A stretch of 64,000 bases of DNA, from the NCBI GenBank assembly GCA_910578075.1, contig CAJTPK010000022.1, positions 5,158 through 69,157 on the forward strand, read 5' to 3'. The stretch comes from an uncultured Muribaculaceae bacterium. GTDB taxonomy: Bacteria; Bacteroidota; Bacteroidia; Bacteroidales; Muribaculaceae. Below are positions 1 through 8,359 of the stretch, piece by piece. The position numbers and the translations under genes were made by a program. Position 1 is the first letter of the stretch, and each line of letters opens with the position of its first letter. Under the pieces are notes generated by a model that worked only from the letters and a program-made list of their open reading frames with translations, was not told the DNA's origin and made no database searches.

Positions 1-69
1 TTTCTTCTTTGCGTCAAAATATTTCCACAAAGTTAGCAATTTAATTCCATAAAAACGGTGGATTCTTCG

Positions 70-77
70 TATATTTG
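70..77 (+). promoter_or_regulatory. Putative -7 promoter element (TATATTTG)
   Basis: TATATTTG fits the Bacteroidota -7 consensus TAnnTTTG. It lies 54 bases before the lipoprotein start at 132. No good TTTG -33 box is visible at the expected distance, so this is a weak call. Confidence 0.4.
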
Positions 78-131
78 CAGTCTCAAATGAGAAAAATGTT
101 AAATTTTTGATTTAAATTAGATAAATAAAAT

Positions 132-1217
132 ATGAAAATCAGCAATTTTTTCCATAAAATCGCGCTTCTCTCTCTTCCCGTAGCTATCCTTGCCTCTTGT
201 GGCGAACCTCAGTTCAAGGTCACAGGAGAAGTTGAAGGGGGAGCTGATAAGTCTCTTGTCCTTGAGAAATCGGATTTCCATGGAAGATGGATACCGGTGG
301 ATTCCACAAAAGTGAAGTCTTCAGGAAAGTTTGAGATAAAATCGGATGCTCCCGCCTCTCCGGAGATCTACCGACTCTCGCTTGATGGCAAATTCATCTA
401 TTTCCCGGTTGACTCTGTAGAGAATATCGTGATTGATTCCCCGGCTGGAAAGTTCGGTTCGGAATTCGAAGTTTCCGGTTCTGAGCAGGCTGCGAACATG
501 GCTGCTTTCGAGAAGGAGCTGATGGCTCTCGATTTCAGCGACGAGGCTAAACGCGATGAGTTCAAGAAGAATGTATATAACAAATATCTGCGTGAGTCAC
601 GCGGCTCCATCATCGGATATTATGTGTTGACCAAAATTGTGGATGGAAAGCCTTTGTATGACCCCGAATCAACATCGGATGCGAAATATTATGCGGCTGT
701 CGCCACAGCATTCGAGCAATTCCGTCCTACGGATCCTCATGCCGGAATGCTCCGCAATGTGAGCCTTCAGGCAATGCGCCGCCGCAATGCTGACCAAGGC
801 AAGAAGCGTGTGGTGGAGGCTGAGGAAATAAAGCTCATAGATATCGAGCTGCCCGATGAGAACGGCAAGAAGGTGAAGCTTTCCGACATTGCCGGAAAAG
901 GGAAGAAGACAGTTGTCGTATTCGGCATGATGAACGAGCCTGAATCTCCTGCATTGAATATCGCCCTTTCCGAACTTTACAATAACCTCGGTGGTAATGT
1001 CGAATTCTATCATGTTTCGTTTGATGGCGATCAGTATGCATGGCGTGACGCTGCTCGCAATCTCCGCTGGATCACTGTGATTGACCCCGCCGGCATGACT
1101 TCCGATGCATTGCGCAGCTACAATGTTGGCGCTCTTCCAACATTCTTCGTGTATAGCGCGGATGGCACGCTGACCGACCGTGCTCACAGCGTGGTTGACC
1201 TTCGCAAGAAACTGTAA
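132..1217 (+). CDS. Thioredoxin-like lipoprotein with DUF4369-like N-terminus
   Basis: The first 23 residues form a lipoprotein signal ending in the lipobox LASC, so the protein should be anchored in the envelope. Residues about 28-130 look like the DUF4369 domain found before TlpA-type thioredoxin domains in Bacteroidota. Residues about 230-361 have a thioredoxin-like fold pattern (LPDENGKKVKLSDIAGKGKK, then a strand VVVFG, and the cis-proline segment GALPTFFVY). Where TlpA/ResA proteins carry CxxC, this one reads MMNEPESPA, so the redox cysteines are missing and a thiol reductase role is unlikely. It stands alone on the plus strand; a -7-like box lies at 70-77. The fold call is solid; the function is unknown. 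Confidence 0.8.
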   Translation: MKISNFFHKIALLSLPVAILASCGEPQFKVTGEVEGGADKSLVLEKSDFHGRWIPVDSTKVKSSGKFEIKSDAPASPEIYRLSLDGKFIYFPVDSVENIVIDSPAGKFGSEFEVSGSEQAANMAAFEKELMALDFSDEAKRDEFKKNVYNKYLRESRGSIIGYYVLTKIVDGKPLYDPESTSDAKYYAAVATAFEQFRPTDPHAGMLRNVSLQAMRRRNADQGKKRVVEAEEIKLIDIELPDENGKKVKLSDIAGKGKKTVVVFGMMNEPESPALNIALSELYNNLGGNVEFYHVSFDGDQYAWRDAARNLRWITVIDPAGMTSDALRSYNVGALPTFFVYSADGTLTDRAHSVVDLRKKL

Positions 1218-1262
1218 ACAAGAAACGGACTCCAAGTCATGAAAATGAGAACTTGAATTATA

Positions 1263-1606
1263 GGTGTCCGGTAAATATGCAGAACCATCATAAATATTGG
1301 AGTTTAGTCTTTGACAGACCCATTATATGATCGTCAAATATCACGCAGAGCCGCAGAGCCGCAAAGCATGTAGCTGACAAGTTCGGTGATAAAGATCACG
1401 GAGAATCGCGTGGCGATTTGTGCAAAGGCGCGGAGCAGGTGCGTCGGACTCTGTGTCTCAGCAGGAGTGATAACGACCTCCGCGTCGGATTGACCGGCAT
1501 AAATACTTTGCGCCTCCGCGCCTCTGTGTGATTAAAATTTTACCAGACACCAATAAACTTGAATTATTGTCATTGCTAATGTTAGTTCTGCGTGAGTTCC
1601 GCGTTC
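1263..1606 (+). repeat. Dispersed inverted-repeat element, copy A (MITE- or REP-like)
   Basis: This fills most of the 458-base gene-free stretch 1218-1675. The core (1341-1531, 191 bp) has imperfect 26-bp terminal inverted repeats that match at 22 of 26 positions: 1341-1366, starting TCACGCAGAGCCGCAGAGCC, and 1506-1531. Outside the core is a second inverted pair, GGTGTCCGGTAAA (1263-1275) and TTTACCAGACACC (1539-1551), with one mismatch. A 12-bp direct repeat AACTTGAATTAT flanks everything (1250-1261 and 1556-1567). CTGCGTGAGTTCCGCGTTC (1588-1606) is also shared with the second copy at 59733-59986, which is in the opposite orientation. There is no coding potential of note. Confidence 0.75.
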
Positions 1607-1675
1607 GGAATGGTAAGTGTTCAAAATCTTCGGATAGAAAGGAATATAAATTCAGAAACTATAATCTTATAAAAG

Positions 1676-2014
1676 GTGGACTGGAAAGATATGTTGTCGC
1701 AGATTCGCGAGGATTTGCCGCAGGTTGAAGAGAACGAGGGCGCTCAGACAGAAGCGCCCTCGGTTGATAATACATTCGTAAAGAAAGAAACGATTCATAT
1801 AGTGACCGAGAAGAAAGGTCGCAAAGGGAAAACGGCTACGATAGCTGAAGGATTCCTTTGCGATGACGATGAGCTTGAGGATATAGCCTCCCGCGCCAAG
1901 CGTCATCTTGGCGTCGGTGGCTCTGCACGTGGTGGCGAAATCCTTATCCAGGGCGACTGCCGCGAGCGATTCGCAAACTTCCTCCGCTCACTCGGCTACA
2001 AAGTGAAATGTTGA
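1676..2014 (+). CDS. SUI1/eIF1-like translation factor (YciH family)
   Basis: The 112-residue protein has a charged variable N-terminus (1-55) and a C-terminal SUI1 domain (about 60-112) with the family pattern GRKGKTATIAEGF, LGVGGSARGGEILIQGD and a final LRSLGYKVKC. SUI1 proteins act in start-codon selection in eukaryotes and archaea; the bacterial YciH/SUI1 relatives bind the small ribosomal subunit, but their role is poorly defined. The chosen start is GTG (1676), because the following DWKDML is typical of the family; ATG at 1691 is the alternative. It converges with the outer membrane receptor gene 39 bases downstream. Confidence 0.85.
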   Translation: MDWKDMLSQIREDLPQVEENEGAQTEAPSVDNTFVKKETIHIVTEKKGRKGKTATIAEGFLCDDDELEDIASRAKRHLGVGGSARGGEILIQGDCRERFANFLRSLGYKVKC

Positions 2015-2053
2015 AAAAGCAGCGGAGGTTTTTTATGAAATAGAGCCTTGTTT

Positions 2054-4108
2054 TCAATGAGCGCGTATGACTCCGGTAGAGATGCTGCGGTCTATATTTC
2101 GTGAATCACGGTGTGCTTTTTTACCAAAGTCGACCGACCAGCTGATTTTTACATATGCCGAAGTTCGGTTAACAGGGGAATAGCTTGAGTTGGAATAAGT
2201 GTATTCTGGGGTGTGCAATGTCTGTCTGTAATAAGGATGCCTCGAAAATGGGTTTTCTGTGCCGGCTTCGATACGCAGAGATTTTATGCTCCAGGAAGCT
2301 GACATGCCATATTGCCACGGCGTGCGCGTTGTAACGAGATCATAGCCTACTGTTTTAACGGGTGTCTCCACATGTGCGTTTATTGCGAATGCTCCGATAT
2401 ACCAAGCCGCGTTAAGTGAGCCTTTCCAGCATCCAGCAGAAGTACGGGCGGCTTTGAAGTATCCATTATACAGGTATCCTGCGCTTCCTTGAAGATTGAA
2501 TGCTGTGGAAGGTACCCACGTTGCGGATACAGATGCGTCAAGTTGTCTCCATTCCCCATTGGCAAGAAATGATTGTATGAGCATTCCGTTCTCGAAATAA
2601 TATCCTGCCAGCGGTAATTTCCAGGCTCCGTTGTATATGCCTGCTGCCTGAAGGTTTATTTTGCCGATTCCGATTCCGTATGCCATCATCATTCTGGCAA
2701 TTCCGGTTTGTTTCAGATCCGGATTTCCTCGTTTAATCTGGAACATGTCAACCTGCTGCTGTGCTGTCGACATCATGGAAAGTTGCGGGAAAGAGTTGCC
2801 ATAGAAAGCTAAAAGCTGGATAAATTGTTTTCTTGTAGGCTGCATCGTGAAAGCGAGTTGCAAGCGTGGCCCAATATGTTTAATCTTATCCTTTCCATGT
2901 AACCTGTAGAATTGAGCGGATAATCCCGGAGATACTCTTACGGACGCTTTCCCCCATAATGGATGCATATATTCGCAGAAACATATGGTCTCCGAAGACC
3001 AGAGATGTTGCCAGGAACGGTCGCTGCTGATATAGTCGGCTGAACTTACGTTGTGGAGCTCCGATACTTTAAGAACAAAGCTGTTGTCTCTGTCGAATTT
3101 TAAGCCGTATGTGATATTCGCTGTTAAGATGTAGTAATCTTCAAGGGTGGAGGAATTTATGCCGTTGTCGTTTTCTGAATACGAATAATCATAGTGATTA
3201 CGGAGTATGGTGGCACTTGCGGATGTTTCTATAAATTGCGCGTGTTGCAGATTGAATGTGCCGCTGAGACCGAGACTGTATTTGAAGTTTCTTGAAATGG
3301 AGTTGCTTGCTGATTTCAGAGGTGGAATCTCCTGCTGGAATCCTCCGTAGAGCAAGGTCGAGGATGTGAAATTCTGTGGAACGGCATCACGTACGAAATT
3401 TAGAGTCGCGCGTAACGTTCGATTGTCATTTTTGTCGCGTATGCGTATCTGGGCATACTGTGAGTTATGTCTCGAGGTGGATCTGTCTGTTGCATAATCA
3501 CGCGTTACAGGAGTGCCGGGAAACAGGATTTTTTCGTGTCGGGTATTCTCCATGCCTCTGATATCTTTCCAGTCAGCTCCGGTGAATAGTGTGAATTGTG
3601 TGGTGTTGCGGTATAGCTTGGCAGCCAGATTGTAATCTCCTGCACGGTATCCGGCGCGTTGCAGGGCATCCATGGCCACATAGCCACCGGTGTCTCGTTT
3701 CTTAAGCACAAAATTTATGACCGTACCATTACCGGCGTATTTTCCTGTAGGTGCATCCATATATTGTACTTTCAAAACGTCTGAAGGCCTTAGCTGCCTG
3801 ATTTCGCGTTCGTCAGCAGGCAATCCATCAATGAATACAGTGGTTGCACCTCCGAGTGCTTTGATTTCACCTTTTTGAACATTCACGCTTACACCCGGAA
3901 TCATGAGATTCCGTAGAAGTTCATAACCTGAAGATGAATACCGAGTCTGTTCTTTTTGAGGAATGACGTTGAATCCATCGGCTGTGCGAAGATAACGCTC
4001 TCCACACACTGTTATCTCCGGAAGATCGATAGAGAGAGGAATGCTATCTTCACCTGTGGCTTCGATTGCGATGAGGTATGCTAAAAATATAAATGATAGT
4101 CTTTTCAT
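2054..4108 (-). CDS. TonB-dependent receptor-like outer membrane protein
   Basis: The 684-residue protein has a signal peptide (about 1-20), a plug-like domain (about 55-140, with IPGVSVNVQKGEIKALGG and TVFIDGLPADEREIRQLRPS) and a long C-terminal beta-barrel rich in alternating aromatic strands (OMP_b-brl_3 type). There is no CarboxypepD-like N-terminal domain and no SusD partner, so it is not a classical SusC. It should sit in the outer membrane as a gated transporter or receptor of unknown substrate. It is transcribed divergently from the histidine kinase/response regulator pair; the 133-base spacer holds four TCTTA boxes, so control by that system is likely (inference). Confidence 0.85.
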   Translation of the reverse strand: MKRLSFIFLAYLIAIEATGEDSIPLSIDLPEITVCGERYLRTADGFNVIPQKEQTRYSSSGYELLRNLMIPGVSVNVQKGEIKALGGATTVFIDGLPADEREIRQLRPSDVLKVQYMDAPTGKYAGNGTVINFVLKKRDTGGYVAMDALQRAGYRAGDYNLAAKLYRNTTQFTLFTGADWKDIRGMENTRHEKILFPGTPVTRDYATDRSTSRHNSQYAQIRIRDKNDNRTLRATLNFVRDAVPQNFTSSTLLYGGFQQEIPPLKSASNSISRNFKYSLGLSGTFNLQHAQFIETSASATILRNHYDYSYSENDNGINSSTLEDYYILTANITYGLKFDRDNSFVLKVSELHNVSSADYISSDRSWQHLWSSETICFCEYMHPLWGKASVRVSPGLSAQFYRLHGKDKIKHIGPRLQLAFTMQPTRKQFIQLLAFYGNSFPQLSMMSTAQQQVDMFQIKRGNPDLKQTGIARMMMAYGIGIGKINLQAAGIYNGAWKLPLAGYYFENGMLIQSFLANGEWRQLDASVSATWVPSTAFNLQGSAGYLYNGYFKAARTSAGCWKGSLNAAWYIGAFAINAHVETPVKTVGYDLVTTRTPWQYGMSASWSIKSLRIEAGTENPFSRHPYYRQTLHTPEYTYSNSSYSPVNRTSAYVKISWSVDFGKKAHRDSRNIDRSISTGVIRAH

Positions 4109-4136
4109 GACATTAAAGTATAATTTAGTTCAGTTG

Positions 4137-4144
4137 CAAATTTA
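4137..4144 (-). promoter_or_regulatory. Putative -7 promoter element for the outer membrane receptor
   Basis: On the minus strand this reads TAAATTTG, an exact match to TAnnTTTG, 28 bases upstream of the start codon at 4108. No TTTG is seen at the -33 position, which would suit a promoter that needs an activator. Confidence 0.55.
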
Positions 4145-4154
4145 TTTAGAGTTG

Positions 4155-4190
4155 TCTTAACAGTATCTTATGTAGTCTTATTTTATCTTA
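4155..4190. promoter_or_regulatory. Four phased TCTTA boxes, putative response-regulator operator
   Basis: TCTTA occurs at 4155-4159, 4166-4170, 4176-4180 and 4186-4190, that is, at 11, 10 and 10 base steps, one helical turn each. OmpR/PhoB-type regulators bind tandem short direct repeats at this spacing. The array lies between the -7 box of the receptor gene and the -33 box of the kinase gene, so the adjacent OmpR-family regulator is the natural candidate ligand. Confidence 0.6.
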
Positions 4191-4206
4191 TTTTTCGGGA
4201 TCTTGA

Positions 4207-4238
4207 TTTGAAAAATTCGTGAGGATTGAGTAAATTTG
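4207..4238 (+). promoter_or_regulatory. Promoter of the histidine kinase gene
   Basis: TTTG at 4207-4210 and TAAATTTG at 4231-4238 are separated by 20 bases, a full match to the Bacteroidota consensus. The -7 box ends three bases before the ATG at 4242, so the transcript would be nearly or fully leaderless. Confidence 0.75.
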
Positions 4239-4241
4239 GAT

Positions 4242-5600
4242 ATGAAACATTTCAGGAGAGTTATAATTGTGGTGCTTTCTGTCATCGTACTTTTATTCGC
4301 AGGTAATATATTTTATCTTTGCCGTCTTTACGGCTCTATAAAGACGCAATATATGGTGATGGCAAGGGAATGTCTGGTGCAGGTGGATTTTATTGAGATT
4401 CTTTCCCGTCTTAAACGTGAGTCGAATTATCCGGACAGTAACCTGAAAGTGAATATTGACATAACTCATCGTATTTCAGAGTCGGGGAATATGATTCCTG
4501 CATATGAGCGTGAATCCGGATATACGGGCAAAGTAGAAAACCGTGATGATCGCCTGCTTGGATTGTTCGAGTCTTTTCACACTACACTCGCTTATAACCT
4601 TAGGGAGCAGACAAAGGATCTTGACAGCAGGACCGATTATGCTTTTCTTGATTCCATTTTTAAAGCGGAACTGAATAATATAGGATTGTATCCAAAGAGA
4701 GTGGCGGTTGTCCCGGAGGATTCTGTTCCGGCATTCTCCACACGAGGCATGTGGCGTATAGACTATTCAATATTAAGAGATTCTCCGATAATATACACTG
4801 CGTATATGTCGCCGCCCCTCGGGAGTATACTGCGGCAGACAGCCGGAGTTGTGGTAACCACGTCTCTGATTATCATGGCTCTCGCATTCGCCTTTATTTA
4901 TCTCATTCGCATGGTCATGAGGTTGCGCACCATTGAGGAGATGAAAGATGACTTCACCAATAATATGACGCATGAACTCAAGACGCCTATCGCCGCATCA
5001 TATTCAGCTGTAGATACGCTCCTTAACTGCGGGAAACATAATGATCCGGCAAAGCGGGAGCGCTATCTGCGGCTTGCCCTTGAGCAACTGTCAAGACTCA
5101 GCGAACTGGTGGAAAGCATCTTGTCTATGAGCATGGAGAGACGTAAGACAATCGTATTGAACAATGAGAAGATCACTGTTAAACCATTTGTAGATGAATT
5201 GGCATCAATCTGCAGGCTCCGAGCTTCCAAACGTGTGGATGTAGAGGTGACAGTGGATCCATTTGATATGGAGATAGAGTCGGATCCAACTCATTTTGCC
5301 AATGTGATAAATAATCTTATGGATAATGCTGTAAAATATTCCGGGGATGAAGTTGGAATTAAGATTCGGATTGACAAAAATGGTATGGAGGTAGAGGATA
5401 ACGGTATTGGAATTCCTTCAAAATCAATACCTCTGATTTTCAATAAATTTTACCGAGTTCCATCTGGCAATCGTCAGGATGTGCGCGGATATGGGATAGG
5501 ACTTTACTACGTGAGGTTCATTCTTGCAAAAATGGGTTGGGATATCAGTGTGAAATCGACGGTGGGCAAAGGCTCCATATTCAGAATAGATTTTAAATAA
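4242..5600 (+). CDS. Membrane sensor histidine kinase
   Basis: The 452-residue kinase has a transmembrane segment at about 8-27, a periplasmic sensor region of about 170 residues with no recognised fold, a second membrane segment at about 203-226, a HisKA domain with NMTHELKTPIAA (phospho-acceptor His244) and an HATPase_c domain with the N box NNLMDNAVKYS, and glycine boxes VEDNGIGIP and GYGIGLYY. A TTG six bases earlier is in frame, but ATG at 4242 gives the normal MKHFRR signal-anchor start. The response regulator starts 36 bases after the stop codon, so the two are an operon. The divergent receptor gene is the probable target. Confidence 0.92.
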   Translation: MKHFRRVIIVVLSVIVLLFAGNIFYLCRLYGSIKTQYMVMARECLVQVDFIEILSRLKRESNYPDSNLKVNIDITHRISESGNMIPAYERESGYTGKVENRDDRLLGLFESFHTTLAYNLREQTKDLDSRTDYAFLDSIFKAELNNIGLYPKRVAVVPEDSVPAFSTRGMWRIDYSILRDSPIIYTAYMSPPLGSILRQTAGVVVTTSLIIMALAFAFIYLIRMVMRLRTIEEMKDDFTNNMTHELKTPIAASYSAVDTLLNCGKHNDPAKRERYLRLALEQLSRLSELVESILSMSMERRKTIVLNNEKITVKPFVDELASICRLRASKRVDVEVTVDPFDMEIESDPTHFANVINNLMDNAVKYSGDEVGIKIRIDKNGMEVEDNGIGIPSKSIPLIFNKFYRVPSGNRQDVRGYGIGLYYVRFILAKMGWDISVKSTVGKGSIFRIDFK

Positions 5601-5636
5601 CGTCAAGAGAGCCATTTTTATAAAATATACTTTTAC

Positions 5637-6341
5637 ATGAAGAATCGGTTTGGAATTTTGCTCGCGGAAGATGAGCATACACTGTCTACTATAATATCGG
5701 AGACACTTGAAGATGAAGGGTATGATGTGATTACGGCATCTGATGGGGCGATGGGACTTAAGATGTTTTCTCTCTACAATCCTGATCTGGTGATTGCGGA
5801 CGTGATGATGCCGATAATGGATGGCTTTGAGATGGCCAGGCGCATCCGTAAGGAGAATCCGGATGTCCCGTTACTATTCCTGACTGCCCGCTCGTCTATT
5901 GATGATATAGAGGCCGGCTTTGATATAGGCGCGGATGATTATCTTAAAAAGCCATTCAAGATGCGTGAGCTTGTCGCGAGAATCAAGGCGTTGCTTAGAC
6001 GCCGTTACCGTATCGCGGATACAGACCACCGGCAGGAAACGGAGATAAATATAGGTAGTTATGTATTCTCAATAGTCAGCAATCGTCTTAAGTGTGGAAG
6101 CAATATAATAGAACTTACAAATATTGAATCAATATTGTTGGCCCATCTTGCGGTACATGAGGGGGAGACAGTGCCGTCGTCCGAGCTTATGGAGCTGGTG
6201 TGGAAACATGACAACTATTACAATCGCAATTCACTTCATGGCTTCATCCATAAACTCCGTAAGCATCTGCGACACGACACCAATGTTTCAATTCTCAATC
6301 TACGTGGCATCGGCTATCGTCTCGTCGTAACGAAAAAGTAG
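5637..6341 (+). CDS. OmpR/PhoB-family response regulator
   Basis: The receiver domain (about 5-120) shows the acidic pair ED at 11-12, phospho-acceptor Asp55 in ADVMMP, the LTAR threonine and the KKPF lysine. The DNA-binding domain (about 137-232) is a winged helix with the OmpR family end pattern LRGIGYRLV. It follows its histidine kinase in an operon. Regulators of this class bind phased direct repeats, and four TCTTA boxes lie in the spacer upstream of the kinase, suggesting self-regulation and control of the receptor. Confidence 0.93.
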   Translation: MKNRFGILLAEDEHTLSTIISETLEDEGYDVITASDGAMGLKMFSLYNPDLVIADVMMPIMDGFEMARRIRKENPDVPLLFLTARSSIDDIEAGFDIGADDYLKKPFKMRELVARIKALLRRRYRIADTDHRQETEINIGSYVFSIVSNRLKCGSNIIELTNIESILLAHLAVHEGETVPSSELMELVWKHDNYYNRNSLHGFIHKLRKHLRHDTNVSILNLRGIGYRLVVTKK

Positions 6342-6442
6342 TGTGGTGTAATATATTGAATAGTTTGTGCAATATATGGTATAAATATTCGGTTTCGGTC
6401 AAATTTATCGGGAAAAGTTAATAATCATTATCTAAAAAGTGT

Positions 6443-6450
6443 TATATTTG
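6443..6450 (+). promoter_or_regulatory. Possible -7 promoter element before the XRE regulator
   Basis: TATATTTG matches TAnnTTTG, 149 bases before the small XRE gene. No clear -33 box is seen. The rest of the 257-base spacer 6342-6598 is AT-rich and shows nothing else. Confidence 0.35.
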
Positions 6451-6598
6451 TAAATATTTTGTAAGTAGCGATATTCCGGAAGGGGTATTTGTGAAATTTT
6501 GATAGAAGTGTTCTTTTCTGAAGACATATTATCCATAATTATAACGATAGAAGAGGCTGTCAAAGCAGTTTCAAACAATTTTATTTATTAATGCGGTC

Positions 6599-6811
6599 AT
6601 GGAAGTAGGAAGTATATTGAGAAACAGGCGCCAGACTTTACGCACAACGCAGCAGACCTTATCCGACATGTCGGGGGTCAGCGTAAGAATGATAAAGGCT
6701 ATCGAGGGCGGTTATGCCAACCCTTCAATAGCCACTCTTGAAAAGATTCTTAATGTGTTAGGTCTCCAGCTCACTATAATCGACAAGCAGGACACGGATC
6801 AGGGGTTGTAA
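6599..6811 (+). CDS. Small XRE/HipB-like helix-turn-helix regulator, orphan
   Basis: The 70-residue protein is a single helix-turn-helix domain: ILRNRRQTLRTTQQTLSDMS, the recognition part GVSVRMIKAIEGG, and the stabilising helix PSIATLEKILNVLG, ending in LQLTIIDK as in HipB/Y4mF-type antitoxins. Such proteins normally repress an operon with a HipA-like toxin, but no toxin gene is adjacent: upstream is the response regulator and downstream is a convergent glycoside hydrolase gene that overlaps it by 13 bases tail to tail. It may be an orphan antitoxin remnant or a stand-alone repressor. Confidence 0.8.
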   Translation: MEVGSILRNRRQTLRTTQQTLSDMSGVSVRMIKAIEGGYANPSIATLEKILNVLGLQLTIIDKQDTDQGL

Positions 6812-8298
6812 AGATAAATCGGCTCCGATTCCCTGTTCATGCGGTCGAGTGCGGTAACGGCGAATGTCGCTCCGTTGCTGCCGCTGTCAATCAATACCTT
6901 GGTGTAAGGGGTCAGCGCTATTATGGCCTGAGGATCGTTGACATCCTGTTCTTCCCCTGCAAAGAATTCATATACCACATAGCGGATTGCATCGGTTGCG
7001 TGCTGATGGCCGGAATGCTCCGCCGGTGTCCACATCAGGTATTCTTGCTCACCCTCTTTCTCAATCTTGATCTCGCTGACCGGAGCCGGACGTTCCTCCG
7101 GATTGCCGTAGGCAGGAGGAAGTGCGATTGTTGACTGATATTTCATTGCAAGCGAATCGGCAGCTCCTTTATAGTTGCCGGTTACCCAATATCCGTGCCA
7201 CCATATGTTGCCACCGATGTTAGGAAGCTTGCGCGATAATTTTACTTTAGTGTCGAGCTCATTGCGGTCATTGTTACCCGGATCCGCCACATCCATGGTG
7301 CGTTTCACATCCTGGCCGATATATACATCCACGCCATTGGCATTGTCGTTCCACCATTGGGCGAGCTTCCGGCTTGGTGCAGCCTGGGTGTCGAGATTCC
7401 AGTATAGCTGTGGAGCGAGATAGTCTATCCATCCGTTTTTAGCCCAAAGTAATACGTCCGCATACAGGTCATCGTAATTCTGCAGGCCGGTGCTTTCGCT
7501 TCCCCGCGGGTCGTTGCGTTTGTTACGCCATATGCCAAACGGGCTGACACCAAACCGTACCCAAGGTTTGCGTTCCTTGATTGTTTTGTTTAGCTGCTCG
7601 ATCAGAAGGTCGACGTTATGGCGGCGCCAGTCGTTTTTATTTCTGCCGAGTCCGAATTTTAGATAACTTGCGTCATCAGGAATTTTCATTCCCTTGGCAG
7701 GGTAAGGATAAAAATAGTCATCGATATGAATTGCATCAACATCATATCGGCTCACGATGTCATCAACCACCTTGCATATGAAATCCCTGTTTTCCTGATA
7801 TGCCGGATCGAAAAGCACCTGTCCGTTGTAGCGGAAGAAGCGTTGCGGTTCCATTTTTGACATATGGCTGGATGGTAGTATTTCCTTGGCAGTGGATGTC
7901 ACACGATAGGGATTCAACCATGCGTGGAATTCCATTCCGCGTTTGTGAGCCTCCTCCAGGGCATATTCCATCGGATCCCACATAGGGGACGGTGCTTTGC
8001 CGCGCTTGCCGGTAAGCCAGGCGCTCCACGGCTCAAGATCTGATTTATACAAGGCATCGGCTGTTGGCCGCACCTGAAAGATAACAGCGTTGCATCCTGC
8101 GTCATGAAGCTTGTCGAGCTGTTCGCGGATATACGCTTTCGCCTGCTCTGTGGATTTGTTCTGCCACTGTGTCTGACCGATCACATGAAGCCAAGCGCCG
8201 CGAAACTCCCTCTTTGGATTTTCAGAAGCAGCATATCCTTGCAATGCCATGCAAACAGCCACAACCAATACCGAAAATATTTTTTTTAATCCTTTCAT
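6799..8298 (-). CDS. Family 10-like glycosyl hydrolase (GHL10, DigH/YddW-like)
   Basis: The 499-residue protein has a signal peptide (1-23) followed by a GHL10/DUF4015 barrel (about 28-400) with REFRGAWLHVIGQTQW, GCNAVIFQVRPTADALY, HAWLNPYR and DAIHIDDYFYPYP, which are family landmarks. E. coli DigH (YddW) of this family cleaves denuded peptidoglycan at the divisome, so an envelope glycosidase role is likely here. The C-terminal 100 residues look like a fibronectin-type appendage. It is the last gene of a minus-strand run that starts at glyS. Confidence 0.88.
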   Translation of the reverse strand: MKGLKKIFSVLVVAVCMALQGYAASENPKREFRGAWLHVIGQTQWQNKSTEQAKAYIREQLDKLHDAGCNAVIFQVRPTADALYKSDLEPWSAWLTGKRGKAPSPMWDPMEYALEEAHKRGMEFHAWLNPYRVTSTAKEILPSSHMSKMEPQRFFRYNGQVLFDPAYQENRDFICKVVDDIVSRYDVDAIHIDDYFYPYPAKGMKIPDDASYLKFGLGRNKNDWRRHNVDLLIEQLNKTIKERKPWVRFGVSPFGIWRNKRNDPRGSESTGLQNYDDLYADVLLWAKNGWIDYLAPQLYWNLDTQAAPSRKLAQWWNDNANGVDVYIGQDVKRTMDVADPGNNDRNELDTKVKLSRKLPNIGGNIWWHGYWVTGNYKGAADSLAMKYQSTIALPPAYGNPEERPAPVSEIKIEKEGEQEYLMWTPAEHSGHQHATDAIRYVVYEFFAGEEQDVNDPQAIIALTPYTKVLIDSGSNGATFAVTALDRMNRESEPIYLYNP

Positions 8299-8310
8299 CG
8301 TCTGAATTCC

Positions 8311-8359
8311 TAACTCCTAACTCCTAACTCCTAACTCCTAACTCCTAACTCCTAACTCC
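8311..8359. repeat. Seven tandem copies of the heptamer TAACTCC
   Basis: Seven perfect head-to-tail copies of TAACTCC (GGAGTTA on the minus strand) sit between the TIGR02757 and GHL10 genes. The last three copies code for the final ELGVRS and the TAG stop of the TIGR02757 protein. As seven is not a multiple of three, copy-number change would alter that C-terminus. Confidence 0.95.

Noticed and set aside
669..1235. A 188-codon minus-strand open frame
   Set aside because: Antisense to the thioredoxin-like lipoprotein gene; no domain or signal peptide.
8311..8359. Possible CRISPR-like array
   Set aside because: The units are 7 bases with no spacers; it is a simple tandem repeat.
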